Assembly: GCA_934502625.1 (NCBI GenBank)
Contig: CAKSUQ010000005.1
Location: 37,940 to 101,939 of the forward strand
DNA: 64,000 nt
Direction: 5' to 3'
Source of the DNA: an uncultured Gemmiger sp.
Lineage (GTDB): Bacteria > Bacillota > Clostridia > Oscillospirales > Ruminococcaceae
Positions 41,714 to 51,175 of this stretch are shown in pieces. Each line of letters starts with the position of its first letter. Position 1 is the stretch's first letter. The position numbers were made by a program, and so were the translations under genes. Under the pieces are notes generated by a model, which saw only the letters and a list, made by a program, of their open reading frames with translations, ran no database searches and had not been told where the DNA came from.

Positions 41714-43036
41714 ATGAAGAAACTGATGGGCATTCTGCTGGCCGCCTCGATGGTGTTCAGCTTGGCCGCCTGTGGCTCCACCGCAGACACCGCCGCCGCA
41801 AGCACCGCCGATACGGCCGCAACGGCCGAGGGCAGCAGCGACAATCAGGCGCCCGACGTCAAGGTCGGCGCGATCATTCTGGGTGACGAGACGGAGGGCT
41901 ACAGCGCAGCGCACATCAACGGCATCAAGGAGGCCGCTGCTGAGCTGGGCATGTCCGACGACCAGATCGTCTGGAAGTACAAGATCGCTGAGGGCGGCGT
42001 CACGGCTGACGCAGCCGAAGACCTCGTCGGTCAGGGCTGCAACCTCATCATCTCCAACTCCTACGGCCACCAGACCTACATGGAGGAAGAAGCCGAAAAA
42101 TACCCCGACGTCAACTTCGTCGCGATGACCGGCGACTTCGCCGCCATCTCCGGCCTCGATAACTTCTACAATGCGTTCACTGCCGTTTACCAGAGCCGCT
42201 ACGTCTCCGGTGTCGTCGCCGGCATGAAGATCAAGGATCTGGTCGAGTCCGGCACCCTGACCGCCGAGACCCAGCCCGACAGCTTCACCGCTGACGGCAA
42301 GGTCAAGATCGGCTACGTCGGCGCTTACAACTACGCCGAGGTCGTCTCCGGCTACACCGCCTTCTTCCTTGGCGTCCAGAGCGTCTACCCCGACGTCCAG
42401 ATGGAAGTCATGTACACGAACTCTTGGTTCGACATCGACAAGGAGGGCGCTGCCGCTGAGGCACTGATCGCCAACGGTGCGGTCATCATCGGCCAGCACG
42501 CCGACTCCACCGGTGCCCCCGCCGCCACCCAGAAGCTGAAGGACACCGGCAAGATCTGCTACTCCGTCGGCTACAACATTGACATGCTCGACACCGCCCC
42601 CACCGCTGCCCTGACCTCCGCGACGAACGTCTGGAAGGTCTACTATAAGGAGCTGTTCGAGGGTGCGCAGGCCGGCAGCATCCCTCAGGACTGGTGCAAG
42701 GGCTATGAGGATGGCGCTGTCGCCATCACCGACCTTGGCCCCGAAGTTGCCGACGGCACCGCCGAGAAGGTCGCCGAGGTTGAGGCTGCGCTGAAGGACG
42801 GCAGCCTGCATGTCTTCGACACCAGCAAGTTCACCGTCGACGGCGCGGAGGTCACCACCGCCCCCATCGACCTGACCTACTATGACTTCAGCACCGGCAG
42901 CCCGGTCGCCGTGTACGAGGGCGAGACCAAGGAGGCCATCTCCGACGGTTACTTCCACGAGGGTGAGCTGCGCGCCGCCCCGACGTTTGCCCTGCGCATC
43001 GACGGCATCATCGAGGACGCCGACCCTGTCGCCTGA
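41714..43036 (+). CDS. BMP-family substrate-binding lipoprotein
   Basis: A 440-residue exported lipoprotein. The signal peptide ends in the lipobox LAAC (Cys20), followed by a Thr/Ala/Asp linker and the binding domain from about residue 50. VGAIILGDETEGYSAAHINGIKEAA and the KIGYVGAYNYAEVVSGYTAFFLG segment are typical of the Bmp/PnrA/Med family that captures purine nucleosides for ABC import. ATG 41714 has AGGGAGGAA about 9 bases upstream. It is followed by a terminator hairpin and a repeat before the ABC genes, which fits a higher dose of binding protein than of transporter. Nucleoside specificity is inferred. Confidence 0.9.
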   Translation: MKKLMGILLAASMVFSLAACGSTADTAAASTADTAATAEGSSDNQAPDVKVGAIILGDETEGYSAAHINGIKEAAAELGMSDDQIVWKYKIAEGGVTADAAEDLVGQGCNLIISNSYGHQTYMEEEAEKYPDVNFVAMTGDFAAISGLDNFYNAFTAVYQSRYVSGVVAGMKIKDLVESGTLTAETQPDSFTADGKVKIGYVGAYNYAEVVSGYTAFFLGVQSVYPDVQMEVMYTNSWFDIDKEGAAAEALIANGAVIIGQHADSTGAPAATQKLKDTGKICYSVGYNIDMLDTAPTAALTSATNVWKVYYKELFEGAQAGSIPQDWCKGYEDGAVAITDLGPEVADGTAEKVAEVEAALKDGSLHVFDTSKFTVDGAEVTTAPIDLTYYDFSTGSPVAVYEGETKEAISDGYFHEGELRAAPTFALRIDGIIEDADPVA

Positions 43037-43052
43037 TTCTGCCTGAATCTAT

Positions 43053-43089
43053 AAGGGAAGACTGCGGTGAAGCCGCAGCCTTCCCTTTT
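43053..43089 (+). terminator. Terminator/attenuator between the binding protein and ABC genes
   Basis: AAGGGAAG-CTGCGG (from 43053) pairs with CCGCAG-CTTCCCTT ending at 43088, followed by TTTG. Partial read-through would lower expression of the downstream ABC genes. Confidence 0.8.
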
Positions 43090-43101
43090 GGTGGTTATAT
43101 G

Positions 43102-43249
43102 AAAAAGCCTTCCCCCCTGCGGGGGAAGGTGGCCGAAGGCCGGATGAGGGGCGGCCTTCCGGCAACAACCCGTGAATGGGTTATCATGGCAAGGATGCCC
43201 CTCATCAGTCGGCTTCGCCGACAGCTTCCCCCTCAGGGGAAGCCTTTTT
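43102..43249. repeat. 147-bp palindromic element with terminator end, copy A
   Basis: The outer arms AAAAAGCCTTCCCC (from 43102) and GGGGAAGCCTTTTT (to 43249) are reverse complements. Inside, GGATGAGGGG (43142-43151) pairs with CCCCTCATC (43198-43206). The 3' end forms GGCTTCCCC-type hairpin ending GGGGAAGCC-TTTTT. Copies B-D are at 50971, 53313 and 55157; the middle about 45 bases differ between copies while both flanks are conserved. No coding capacity. Confidence 0.85.
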
Positions 43250-43293
43250 GCAATTTGTTCCTACCTTATTTAAATCCGAAAGGAGCCTGCATA

Positions 43294-44835
43294 ATGGCGC
43301 AGAACGAATATGCTGTGCGCTTGGAGCACGTTACCAAGACCTTCGGCCCCGTTGTGGCAAACAAAGACGTCTCGCTGGGCGTGCGGCGCGGCGAAATTCT
43401 GGCGTTGCTGGGCGAAAACGGCAGCGGCAAAACCACGCTGATGAACATGATCGCCGGTATCTACTTCCCCGACGAGGGCGAGATCTACGTCGGCGACAAG
43501 GCCGTGACGATCCGTTCCCCCCGCGACGCGCTGGATCTGGGCATCGGCATGATCCACCAGCACTTCAAACTCGTCGACGTCTTCTCTGCAACAGAAAATA
43601 TTGCCCTGTCCATGGGCGGCGGCGAAAAGTTCGACCTGAAAAAAGTCCATGACAAAGCCCGCGCCATCTGCGAAAAGTACGAGTTCAACCTCGACCTCGA
43701 CCAGAAGGTCTACGAGATGAGCGTCAGCCAGAAGCAGACGCTGGAAATCGTGAAGGTGCTGTACCGCGGTGCGGACATCCTGATTCTGGACGAGCCTACG
43801 GCAGTTCTGACCCCGCAGGAGACCGAAAAGCTGTTCAGCGTCATCCGCAACATGAAGGCCGACGGCAAGGCTGTCATCATCATTACCCACAAGCTGCACG
43901 AGGTGCTGTCCATCAGCGATCGCGTTGCCATCCTGCGCAAGGGTGCGTATGTGGGCGATATCGCCACGAAGGATGCCGACGAGGCCAAGCTGACCGAGAT
44001 GATGGTCGGTGAAAAAGTCGAGCTAAACATCGAGCGCCCCGAACCCGTCGACCCGGTCAAGCGCCTTGACATCAAGCACCTGACCGTCCGCAGCGCCGAG
44101 GGCGTCACCGTGCTGGACGATGCCTCGTTCCCGGTGTACGGCGGCGAGATCCTCGGCATCGCGGGCATTTCCGGCAACGGCCAGAAGGAGCTGCTGGAGG
44201 CCATCGCCGGTCTGCAGCCCACCGAGAGCGGCGCAAGCGTCGAGTATTACGCCCCCGACGCAGCCGCCCCGGTGCAGCTGGTCGGCAAAAGCCCCAAGGC
44301 CATCCGTGAGGCGGGCATCCACCTGTCTTTTGTCCCGGAAGACCGCCTCGGCATGGGTTTGGTCGGCTCGATGGGCATGACCGACAACATGATGCTGAAA
44401 AGCTACGGCAAGGGTCATTCGCCCATTGTCGACCGCAAAGCGCCGCACGATCTGGCCGAGACCATCAAGAAGGAGCTCGGCGTCGTTACGCCCGACCTGA
44501 ACACCCCCGTCTCCCGCCTGTCCGGCGGCAACGTCCAGAAGGTGCTGGTCGGCCGTGAGCTGGCCGCTGACCCCGTCGTGCTGATGACCGCCTATGCGGT
44601 GCGCGGGCTGGACATCAACACGTCCTACACGATTTACCACCTGCTGAACGAACAGAAAAAACGCGGCGTAGCGGTAATTTATGTCGGCGAAGACCTTGAC
44701 GTCCTGCTGGAGCTGTGCGACCGCATCGTTGTGCTCTGCGGCGGCAAGGTCAACGGTGTGCTGGATGGCCGCAAGACCACGAAGGAAGAAGTCGGCCTGC
44801 GTATGACGAACATGGTAAAGGAGGAACAGGCATGA
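43294..44835 (+). CDS. Double ABC ATPase of a nucleoside-type importer (NupO/YufO-like)
   Basis: A 513-residue protein with two ABC domains (about 8-240 and 258-505), as in sugar and BMP-type nucleoside importers. Domain 1 is complete: Walker A GENGSGKTT (40-48) and LDEPTAVLTPQE. Domain 2 is degenerate: GISGNGQKE in place of Walker A, signature LSGGNVQKV, and a Walker B region that reads VLMTAYAVRGLDIN, lacking even the QPT often kept there. ATG 43294 follows AAAGGAG; upstream sequence is repeat copy A. Two permease genes follow with start/stop overlap. Confidence 0.92.
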   Translation: MAQNEYAVRLEHVTKTFGPVVANKDVSLGVRRGEILALLGENGSGKTTLMNMIAGIYFPDEGEIYVGDKAVTIRSPRDALDLGIGMIHQHFKLVDVFSATENIALSMGGGEKFDLKKVHDKARAICEKYEFNLDLDQKVYEMSVSQKQTLEIVKVLYRGADILILDEPTAVLTPQETEKLFSVIRNMKADGKAVIIITHKLHEVLSISDRVAILRKGAYVGDIATKDADEAKLTEMMVGEKVELNIERPEPVDPVKRLDIKHLTVRSAEGVTVLDDASFPVYGGEILGIAGISGNGQKELLEAIAGLQPTESGASVEYYAPDAAAPVQLVGKSPKAIREAGIHLSFVPEDRLGMGLVGSMGMTDNMMLKSYGKGHSPIVDRKAPHDLAETIKKELGVVTPDLNTPVSRLSGGNVQKVLVGRELAADPVVLMTAYAVRGLDINTSYTIYHLLNEQKKRGVAVIYVGEDLDVLLELCDRIVVLCGGKVNGVLDGRKTTKEEVGLRMTNMVKEEQA

Positions 44836-45932
44836 GCCAGACTGCTGCTGCGCGCGAGCCGCTGCTGCGCATTGCCAAGCGCGAGGGCACGACGATGCCC
44901 CAGAAAATTGCGGTGCGCGCCATTGCTATTCTGCTGGCGCTGGTCGTCGATGCGCTGTTTATCTTTTTCGTCACCGGTCTGAACCCCCTGGCCGTCTACG
45001 GCGTCATGTGGGGCGGCACCTTCGCCAACATGACCCGCTTCAGCTGGATGCTGCGCGATTTGTCTACGCTGCTCTGTGTCGGCATTGCGCTGGCGCCCGC
45101 CTTTAAGATGCGCTTTTGGAACTGCGGCGGCGAGGGTCAGATTTTGATCGGCGGCCTGACCGCCGCCCTCATCATGGTGTATCAGGGCAACAACCTGCCG
45201 CTGCCGCTGCTGTTCGCCGCCATGGCGCTGGGCAGCATCGCGGCGGGCGCGCTGTGGGGCTTCATCCCCGCGTGGTTCAAGTCCCGCTGGAACACGAACG
45301 AAACGCTGTTCACCCTGATGATGAATTACGTGGCTACGTCGATCGTCGCCTGCATGACGAACATCATGCGCGGTCAGGCGTCAAGCCTCGGCACCCTGAA
45401 CAAGGCCACGAAGGCCGGCTGGTTCCCCGTCATTATGGGGCAGCGCTACACCATCAACATTATCGTCGTTATCGTGCTGACCTTTGTCATGTACGCCTAC
45501 CTGCGCTTCTCGAAGCAGGGCTATGAGATTTCCGTCGTCGGCGAAAGCGAGAATACCGCGCGCTATGCGGGCATCAACGTCCGCCGCGTCACGGTGCGCA
45601 CGATGCTGATTTCCGGCGCGATCTGCGGCCTGTGCGGCTTCCTGATCGTTGCGGGCAAGGATCAGACCATTTCCACCGCATCGGCCAACGGCCGCGGCTT
45701 CACGGCCATCATCGTTGCGTGGCTGGCAAAATTCAACACCTTCTACATGGCGCTGATCTCTTTCCTGCTTGTCTTTTTGGAGCGCGGCGCGTCGGAGATC
45801 GCGTCCGCCTACTCGCTGAACGAGTACGCCGCCGACATCATCACCGGCATCATCCTGTTCTTCATTTTGGGCAGCGAGTTCTTCATCAACTACCGCGTCA
45901 TCCCGCGCGGCGCACACAAGGAGGGCAAGTGA
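44832..45932 (+). CDS. ABC importer permease (NupP/YufP-like)
   Basis: A 366-residue permease with about nine helices. ATG 44832 overlaps the stop of the ATPase gene (ATGA), with GAGGAACAGG ahead of it. The central KMRFWNCGGEGQILIGGL segment and GESENTARYAGINVRRV are typical of BMP-type/branched-chain-like permeases. The first helix follows a 32-residue cytosolic tail. It should pair with the next permease. Confidence 0.92.
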   Translation: MSQTAAAREPLLRIAKREGTTMPQKIAVRAIAILLALVVDALFIFFVTGLNPLAVYGVMWGGTFANMTRFSWMLRDLSTLLCVGIALAPAFKMRFWNCGGEGQILIGGLTAALIMVYQGNNLPLPLLFAAMALGSIAAGALWGFIPAWFKSRWNTNETLFTLMMNYVATSIVACMTNIMRGQASSLGTLNKATKAGWFPVIMGQRYTINIIVVIVLTFVMYAYLRFSKQGYEISVVGESENTARYAGINVRRVTVRTMLISGAICGLCGFLIVAGKDQTISTASANGRGFTAIIVAWLAKFNTFYMALISFLLVFLERGASEIASAYSLNEYAADIITGIILFFILGSEFFINYRVIPRGAHKEGK

Positions 45933-45933
45933 T

Positions 45934-46926
45934 ATGCACAGCAGTTTGATTGCATGGATCATGCGCGCCATCCCGTTTGGTACGATCATCATGTACGGTG
46001 CGCTGGGCGAGACCGTGACCGAAAAATCCGGCAACCTGAACCTCGGCGTGCCGGGTATCATGTATCTGGGCGGCTTCGCGGGCTTCGCGAGCGCTTGGGC
46101 GTACGAGAACAGCGCCGCAAACCCGAATGGCGCGGTCAGCATTCTCATTGCCATGACCTGCGCCATCCTCGCCAGCATGGCGGGCGGCCTGATTTATGCC
46201 TTCCTGACGATTTCCCTGCGCGCGAACCAGAACGTCACCGGTCTGGCACTGACGACCTTCGGCATGGGTGTGGCGAATTTCTTCGGTGTGTTTATCTTAA
46301 ATGGCGCCAGCTACTCCGCCGCGCCGGTCGCCAACAAGGCGTTCAGTGCGAAGATTCCCGTGCTGTCCGGTTTGGGCGATGTCGGGCAGGTCGTGTTCTC
46401 CTACGGCTTCTTGGTGTATGCGGCCATTGCGCTGGCAATTCTGATGCACTGGTTCCTGACCCGCACCCGCGCGGGGCTGAACCTGCGCGCCGTCGGCGAA
46501 AACCCCGCCACGGCGGACGCGGCGGGCATCAACGTCACGCTGTACAAGTATCTGGCAACCTGCATCGGCGCGGGCATCTGCGGCATCGGCGGGTTGTACT
46601 ACGTGCTGGATTATAACCAAGGCATCTGGGCGACCACCGGCCAGATCGAAGCGCTGGGCTGGCTGGCCGTGGCGCTGGTCATCTTCACGACGTGGAAGCC
46701 GCTGAACGCCATCTGGGGCGCGTACCTGTTCGGCATGCTGTACTGGCTGTACCAGTTCCTGCCGACGCTGCTGGGCATCACGATGGCAAGCCACATCACC
46801 GACTTGGTGCAGATGCTGCCCTACGTCGTGACGATCGTCGTGCTGATCGTGGTTTCGATGCGCAAGAAAAAGGAAAACCAGCCCCCCGCACATCTGGGGT
46901 TGGCATATTTCCGCGAGGAGCGGTAA
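45934..46926 (+). CDS. ABC importer permease (NupQ/YufQ-like)
   Basis: A 330-residue permease with about nine helices, starting 1 base after the previous stop. TVTEKSGNLNLGVPGIMYLGGF near the N terminus and RAVGENPATADAAGINV near residue 185 are the standard motifs of the second BMP-type permease. With the upstream genes it completes a binding protein-ATPase-permease-permease set for nucleoside uptake. A strong terminator follows within 6 bases. Confidence 0.93.
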   Translation: MHSSLIAWIMRAIPFGTIIMYGALGETVTEKSGNLNLGVPGIMYLGGFAGFASAWAYENSAANPNGAVSILIAMTCAILASMAGGLIYAFLTISLRANQNVTGLALTTFGMGVANFFGVFILNGASYSAAPVANKAFSAKIPVLSGLGDVGQVVFSYGFLVYAAIALAILMHWFLTRTRAGLNLRAVGENPATADAAGINVTLYKYLATCIGAGICGIGGLYYVLDYNQGIWATTGQIEALGWLAVALVIFTTWKPLNAIWGAYLFGMLYWLYQFLPTLLGITMASHITDLVQMLPYVVTIVVLIVVSMRKKKENQPPAHLGLAYFREER

Positions 46927-46931
46927 AAACG

Positions 46932-46964
46932 AAGCGGCATATCCACCGGATATGCCGCTTTTTT
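46932..46964 (+). terminator. Terminator of the BMP/ABC uptake operon
   Basis: AAGCGGCATATCC, loop ACC, GGATATGCCGCTT, then TTTT: a perfect 13-bp stem. Confidence 0.92.
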
Positions 46965-47047
46965 CATGCCTTTTTCATAGTTCCAACACATTTAAAAGAT
47001 ATACTGAATTTTGTCAAAATTTAACCTGATGCAGAAGGGAATCCCGT

Positions 47048-48889
47048 ATGGCTGAAACAACAAGAACAAAGCGCAGTCCGCTGGGCTGGGTCAAAAAGCA
47101 CAAAGTCCTCACGGCGGTGCTGCTGGTCGTCGTCCTTGTGGCGGTGCTGGTGCTGCGCGCCGTGCTGGGCGCGAAAAAGGCGACCGGCACGACCTACCAG
47201 TATGTGCGCACCACCATCCTGCAAAAGACGAGCCTGACGGATTCTGTCAGTGTGAACGGCACGGTGCAGTCCAGTGATAAGGCCAGCGTCACGGCGGCCG
47301 ACGGCGTCAAGACCTACAAGGTCACGGCCGTCAACGTCGCGGTGGGCGACACCGTCAAGAAGGGCGACGTCATCGCCACGCTGGACACCACCGACCTCGA
47401 AAAGCAAATCGAAAAGGCCGAGCAGAGCTACAGCGACACCGTGCAGGATGCCCAGACCAGCGTCGAGCGCGCGGCCAGCGACCTTGAAGTTTCGACCGTC
47501 CAGCACGAGAACAATCTGATCGACCTGCAGGCGAAAATCGACGAGGCCGACGAGAGCGCGCAGGACGCCCGCGGCGACCTGACAAAGGCGCAGGACGACC
47601 AGAGCAAGGCGCAAAGCGACTACGACAACGCCGTGAATAAGGTCAACGAACTCCAATCCGCCTATGACAGCGCTACCTCCAGCCTGAGCACCTATATTAG
47701 TAAGGTGGAGAGCGCTGCGGCGTCCCAGAATCAAGCGCTTGCGGAGCTGAACAATGCCATCGCTTCGGGCGACAGCGCCGCACAGGAAACGGCGCAGAAA
47801 AATCTGGACGAGATCAACAGCTACTATCAGGCGGCGAGCGCCGAGCTGGCCGAGAAGAAGAACGACTGCTCCGTTCCGTCACAGGGGCTGTACGGCTATG
47901 ATGCGATTGAGGCCGCACTGAAGCAGGCGAAGTCCGATAAAGAAAACGCCGAAAACGCCCTTACCTCCGCCAAGAACAACGTCACCTCCGCTGAAAAGCA
48001 GGTCGATTCCGCCGACCAGCAGGTCAAATCGGCGCACGACAGCTACGACAACGAGAAAAACTACTCCAACCTGACAAACAAGAGTCAGTCGCTGGAGGAC
48101 AGCGAGACGAAGCTGGAGCAGGCCTCCCGCACGCCCGACACGCTTGAGACGCTGCAGAGCAACCTCGACGACTGTACGCTGACCGCCACGATGGACGGCA
48201 CGGTCACCGCGCTGAACGCCACGGTGGGCGATGTCTGCAGCGGCACGGTCGCCACCATCCAGAACGTCGACGACCTGACCGTCGAGGTCACGATCCCGGC
48301 CAGCTCGGTCGGTAAGCTGAAGACCGGCATGCAGTGCAACATCACCAGCGACGCCACCGACGACACCGTCACCGGTACGCTGACCCGCATCGACCCTGTG
48401 GCGAACGACAGCGGCAGCTTCGGCGCGACCGTGACCGTCAACGGGCAGGACAGCGGCCTGCTCATCGGTATCTCGGCCAAGGTCGAGATCATCGTCAACG
48501 AGAAGGACAACGTCTTCACCGTTCCGCGCGACGCCGTCGGTACCAACGACGACGGCAGCACCTACGTGCTGCGCAAGACCGGCGGTGAGGGTGTCGACAT
48601 GACCTTCGAGCAGGTCACCGTCACCGAGGGCGACACGAACGACTATTATGTCGAGATCACCGGCGACGACCTGAACGAGGGCGACGTCATCCGTGCCACT
48701 GCCGACCTGACGCAGGGCATCGAGACGAGCAGTGACAGCGATTTTCAGATGATGGACGACGGCAGCTTCTACGTCGGCGACGGCGAGAACATGCCCGACG
48801 GCGTGACGATTGCCCGCACGGATGACGCGGGAGGACCCGGCGGCGGTGGCCCCGGCGGTGCGCCGGACGGTGGGCCGGGAGGTCAGTGA
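47048..48889 (+). CDS. HlyD/MacA-like membrane fusion protein
   Basis: A 613-residue membrane-anchored adaptor. One N-terminal helix (about 18-38) is followed by a biotinyl/lipoyl-like half (VGDTVKKGDVIATLDTTDLE, near 98-117), a long coiled coil (about 115-370, rich in Ala, Asp, Gln and Lys), the returning lipoyl half with VTALNATVGDVCSG, and a beta-barrel domain. The C-terminal 25 residues are Gly/Pro/Asp-rich. It is longer than most YknX-type adaptors because of the large coiled coil. AGAAGGGAA lies 9 bases upstream of ATG 47048. It overlaps the ABC ATPase gene next to it, so it belongs to a MacAB-like system. Confidence 0.9.
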   Translation: MAETTRTKRSPLGWVKKHKVLTAVLLVVVLVAVLVLRAVLGAKKATGTTYQYVRTTILQKTSLTDSVSVNGTVQSSDKASVTAADGVKTYKVTAVNVAVGDTVKKGDVIATLDTTDLEKQIEKAEQSYSDTVQDAQTSVERAASDLEVSTVQHENNLIDLQAKIDEADESAQDARGDLTKAQDDQSKAQSDYDNAVNKVNELQSAYDSATSSLSTYISKVESAAASQNQALAELNNAIASGDSAAQETAQKNLDEINSYYQAASAELAEKKNDCSVPSQGLYGYDAIEAALKQAKSDKENAENALTSAKNNVTSAEKQVDSADQQVKSAHDSYDNEKNYSNLTNKSQSLEDSETKLEQASRTPDTLETLQSNLDDCTLTATMDGTVTALNATVGDVCSGTVATIQNVDDLTVEVTIPASSVGKLKTGMQCNITSDATDDTVTGTLTRIDPVANDSGSFGATVTVNGQDSGLLIGISAKVEIIVNEKDNVFTVPRDAVGTNDDGSTYVLRKTGGEGVDMTFEQVTVTEGDTNDYYVEITGDDLNEGDVIRATADLTQGIETSSDSDFQMMDDGSFYVGDGENMPDGVTIARTDDAGGPGGGGPGGAPDGGPGGQ

Positions 48890-49671
48890 TGCCGGAAAAT
48901 ACACAACAGTTCGCGCAAAATATTGCGCAAAGCCTGCTGGGGGACGAGGCCGCGCACCCCGCGCAGCCCCTGATCCAGATGCAGGGCATCCGCAAAAGCT
49001 ACTACATCGGCCAGCCGAATGAGCTGGAAATTCTGCACGGCATCGACCTGACCGTCTACCCCGGCGAGTTTGTCGCCATCGTGGGCGAATCCGGCTCCGG
49101 CAAGTCGACGCTGATGAATATTATCGGTGTGCTGGATAAACCCACGGCGGGCGAGTACGTGCTGGACGGTGTCAACATCCATGACGCCGACGACAACGAC
49201 TTGGCGGCCATCCGAAACAAAAAAATCGGCTTCGTTTTCCAGACCTACAACCTCATTGGCCGTCAGAGCGCACTGAAAAACGTCGAGCTGCCGATGCTTT
49301 ACGCGGGCGTCCCGGCAGGGGAGCGCACCCGCCGCGCAAAGGAATGGCTCGACCGCGTCGGCATGGCCGAGCGGATGCGCCACCAGCCCAACGAGCTTTC
49401 CGGCGGCCAGAAGCAGCGCGTCGCCATCGCCCGCGCCATGGTGAACGAGCCCGCGTTGATTTTGGCCGACGAGCCGACCGGCGCATTGGACAGCCAGACG
49501 AGCCGCGTCGTGATGGACCTCTTTCACGAGATGCACCACAAATACCACAAGACCATCGTGCTCATCACCCACAACCCGGAGCTGGCCGAGGAATGCCAGC
49601 GGGTGCTGACCCTGCGCGACGGCCTGATCGTGGGCGAACGAAAGGGGACGGGCGAACGTGCAGCTTTTTGA
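48889..49671 (+). CDS. MacB-type ABC transporter ATPase (YknY/LolD-like)
   Basis: A 260-residue ATPase. ATG 48889 shares its first base with the stop of the adaptor gene (TGATG); GGGAGGTC lies just upstream. Walker A is [12 protein letters not shown], the signature is [14 protein letters not shown] and Walker B is [12 protein letters not shown]. An N-terminal extension of about 27 residues precedes the ABC domain. The family drives MacB-type permeases that push peptides, toxins or lipids outward. Overlap with the next gene is 14 bases. Confidence 0.95.
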   Translation: MPENTQQFAQNIAQSLLGDEAAHPAQPLIQMQGIRKSYYIGQPNELEILHGIDLTVYPGEFVAIVGESGSGKSTLMNIIGVLDKPTAGEYVLDGVNIHDADDNDLAAIRNKKIGFVFQTYNLIGRQSALKNVELPMLYAGVPAGERTRRAKEWLDRVGMAERMRHQPNELSGGQKQRVAIARAMVNEPALILADEPTGALDSQTSRVVMDLFHEMHHKYHKTIVLITHNPELAEECQRVLTLRDGLIVGERKGTGERAAF

Positions 49672-50968
49672 GAATATCGGCATGGCGCTTGCCAGCGTCA
49701 AAAGCAACAAGATGCGCAGCCTGCTCACGATGCTGGGCATTATCATCGGCATTGCGGCGGTCATTGCCATCGAGACGGTCGGCAACAGCATGACCGGCTC
49801 CGTCACCGACTCGATGTCCGGTATGGGCGCCAGCAACATCTCGGTCAGCGTCGTGCAGAAAAGCAGCTCCAACACCTCCGGCACGTCGCAGGGCGTCCAG
49901 CTGCGCCGGTTCATGGATTCCAGCCCGTCGGATTCCGACCTGATCACCGACGCGATGATCCAAGATTTTGAGGATACGTTCCCCGACAAGGTCGACCACA
50001 TCGAGATGTCCCAGCAGGTCGGCAACGGCACGATCGCGAAATATGGCGACCCGACGACGACCATCACGGCCGGTGTCAGCGGTGCCAACTTTGCGATGCT
50101 GGAGAATCTCGACGAAGATTCACAGATTTTGTATGGCCGCTGGCTGGACGACGAGAAGGACGCGGGGCGCAAGGTCGCCTGCGTGTCGGAAAAATTCGTT
50201 GAGCAGGCCGTCGGCGGCAGCGCCGCGAACGCCATCGGCAAAAGCGTCACGCTGACGATCAACAAAAACCTCTATACGTTCTATATACAGGGCGTATATA
50301 AATACACTGAGGATAGCTACTCCAGCATGTCCGGCGGCACGGGCGACGACAGCATCCAGACCGACTTTTATATCCCGCTGGACGTGGCAAAATCCATCGC
50401 CGGGGCGGGCGACGGCTACCAGAGCATCACGGTCGTGGCGAACAGCAGTGCCGTGAATGTGACGGATTTCGTCGATGTAGTGGGCGATTTCTTTGCCAGC
50501 TACTACACCCGCAACGATTCGTGGACGGCCAGTGCGTCGAGCCTTGCCAGCCTGCTGGACACGATGTCCAGCATGATGAGCACGGTGTCGCTGGGCATTT
50601 CGGCCATCGCGGCGCTGTCGTTGCTGGTCGGCGGCATCGGCGTCATGAATATTATGATGGTCTCCGTCACCGAGCGCACCCGTGAAATCGGCACCCGCAA
50701 GGCGCTGGGCGCGCCCGCGGCGGCTATTCGGATGCAGTTCATCACTGAGAGCGTCATCCTCTGCCTGATCGGCGGTGCCATTGGCATTGTGCTGGGGCTT
50801 GGCTTGGGCGCAGTGCTTAGCAAGGCGGTCGGCTATGCCGCGCGGCCAAACATTTCGGCCATCGTCATCGCCGTCGGCTTCAGCATGGCGATCGGCGTAT
50901 TTTTCGGGTATTACCCTGCAAACAAAGCAGCAAAACTCGACCCGATCGAGGCGCTGCGGTACGAATAA
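49658..50968 (+). CDS. MacB/FtsX-type ABC permease
   Basis: A 436-residue permease with the MacB layout: helix 1 (about 20-42) after MALASVKSNKMRSLLTMLGI, a large extracytoplasmic domain (about 45-305), and three C-terminal helices ending in PANKAAKLDPIEALRYE, the standard FtsX ending. The GTG start at 49658 lies inside the ATPase gene. ERTREIGTRKALGAPAAAI near 345-363 is the cytosolic coupling region. Substrate unknown; antimicrobial peptide export is a common role of relatives. Confidence 0.94.
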   Translation: MQLFENIGMALASVKSNKMRSLLTMLGIIIGIAAVIAIETVGNSMTGSVTDSMSGMGASNISVSVVQKSSSNTSGTSQGVQLRRFMDSSPSDSDLITDAMIQDFEDTFPDKVDHIEMSQQVGNGTIAKYGDPTTTITAGVSGANFAMLENLDEDSQILYGRWLDDEKDAGRKVACVSEKFVEQAVGGSAANAIGKSVTLTINKNLYTFYIQGVYKYTEDSYSSMSGGTGDDSIQTDFYIPLDVAKSIAGAGDGYQSITVVANSSAVNVTDFVDVVGDFFASYYTRNDSWTASASSLASLLDTMSSMMSTVSLGISAIAALSLLVGGIGVMNIMMVSVTERTREIGTRKALGAPAAAIRMQFITESVILCLIGGAIGIVLGLGLGAVLSKAVGYAARPNISAIVIAVGFSMAIGVFFGYYPANKAAKLDPIEALRYE

Positions 50969-50970
50969 CT

Positions 50971-51116
50971 TTGCCTTCCCCCTAGGGGGAAGGTGGCTCC
51001 GCAGAGCCGGATGAGGGGCGGGTAAGCCGTAACAGCCCGTTGATGGGCAATCACGGCAAAGCTGCCCCTCATCAGTCGCCTTCGGCGACAGCTTCCCCCT
51101 CAGGGGGAAGCCTTTT
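50971..51116. repeat. 147-bp palindromic element, copy B
   Basis: Starts TTGCCTTCCCCCTAGGGGGA and ends in CAGGGGGAAGCCTTTTG. It has the conserved CGGATGAGGGGCG and GCCCCTCATCAGTCGCCTTCGG blocks. It begins 3 bases after the MacB-type gene stop, and the last hairpin plus TTTT could terminate that transcript. Confidence 0.85.
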
Positions 51117-51120
51117 GTTT

Positions 51121-51148
51121 CCCCGCGCATTGCGCGGGGAACTTTTTT
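51121..51148 (+). terminator. Terminator hairpin after repeat copy B
   Basis: CCCCGCGC (51121-51128), ATT, GCGCGGGG (51132-51139), AAC, six T. It overlaps the probable MATE promoter. Confidence 0.82.
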
Positions 51149-51158
51149 GTGCTATACT
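51130..51158 (+). promoter_or_regulatory. Probable promoter of the second MATE gene
   Basis: TTGCGC (51130-51135), 17-base spacer, TATACT (51153-51158). The -35 box lies inside the terminator stem, so termination and initiation signals are merged. Confidence 0.5.
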
Positions 51159-51175
51159 CAAACTGGGAAAGTGAG

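Noticed and set aside
43099..43293. An extended N terminus of the ABC ATPase through repeat copy A
   Set aside because: AAAAGGAG-type site and family start are at 43294; the upstream part is the repeat and not conserved protein.
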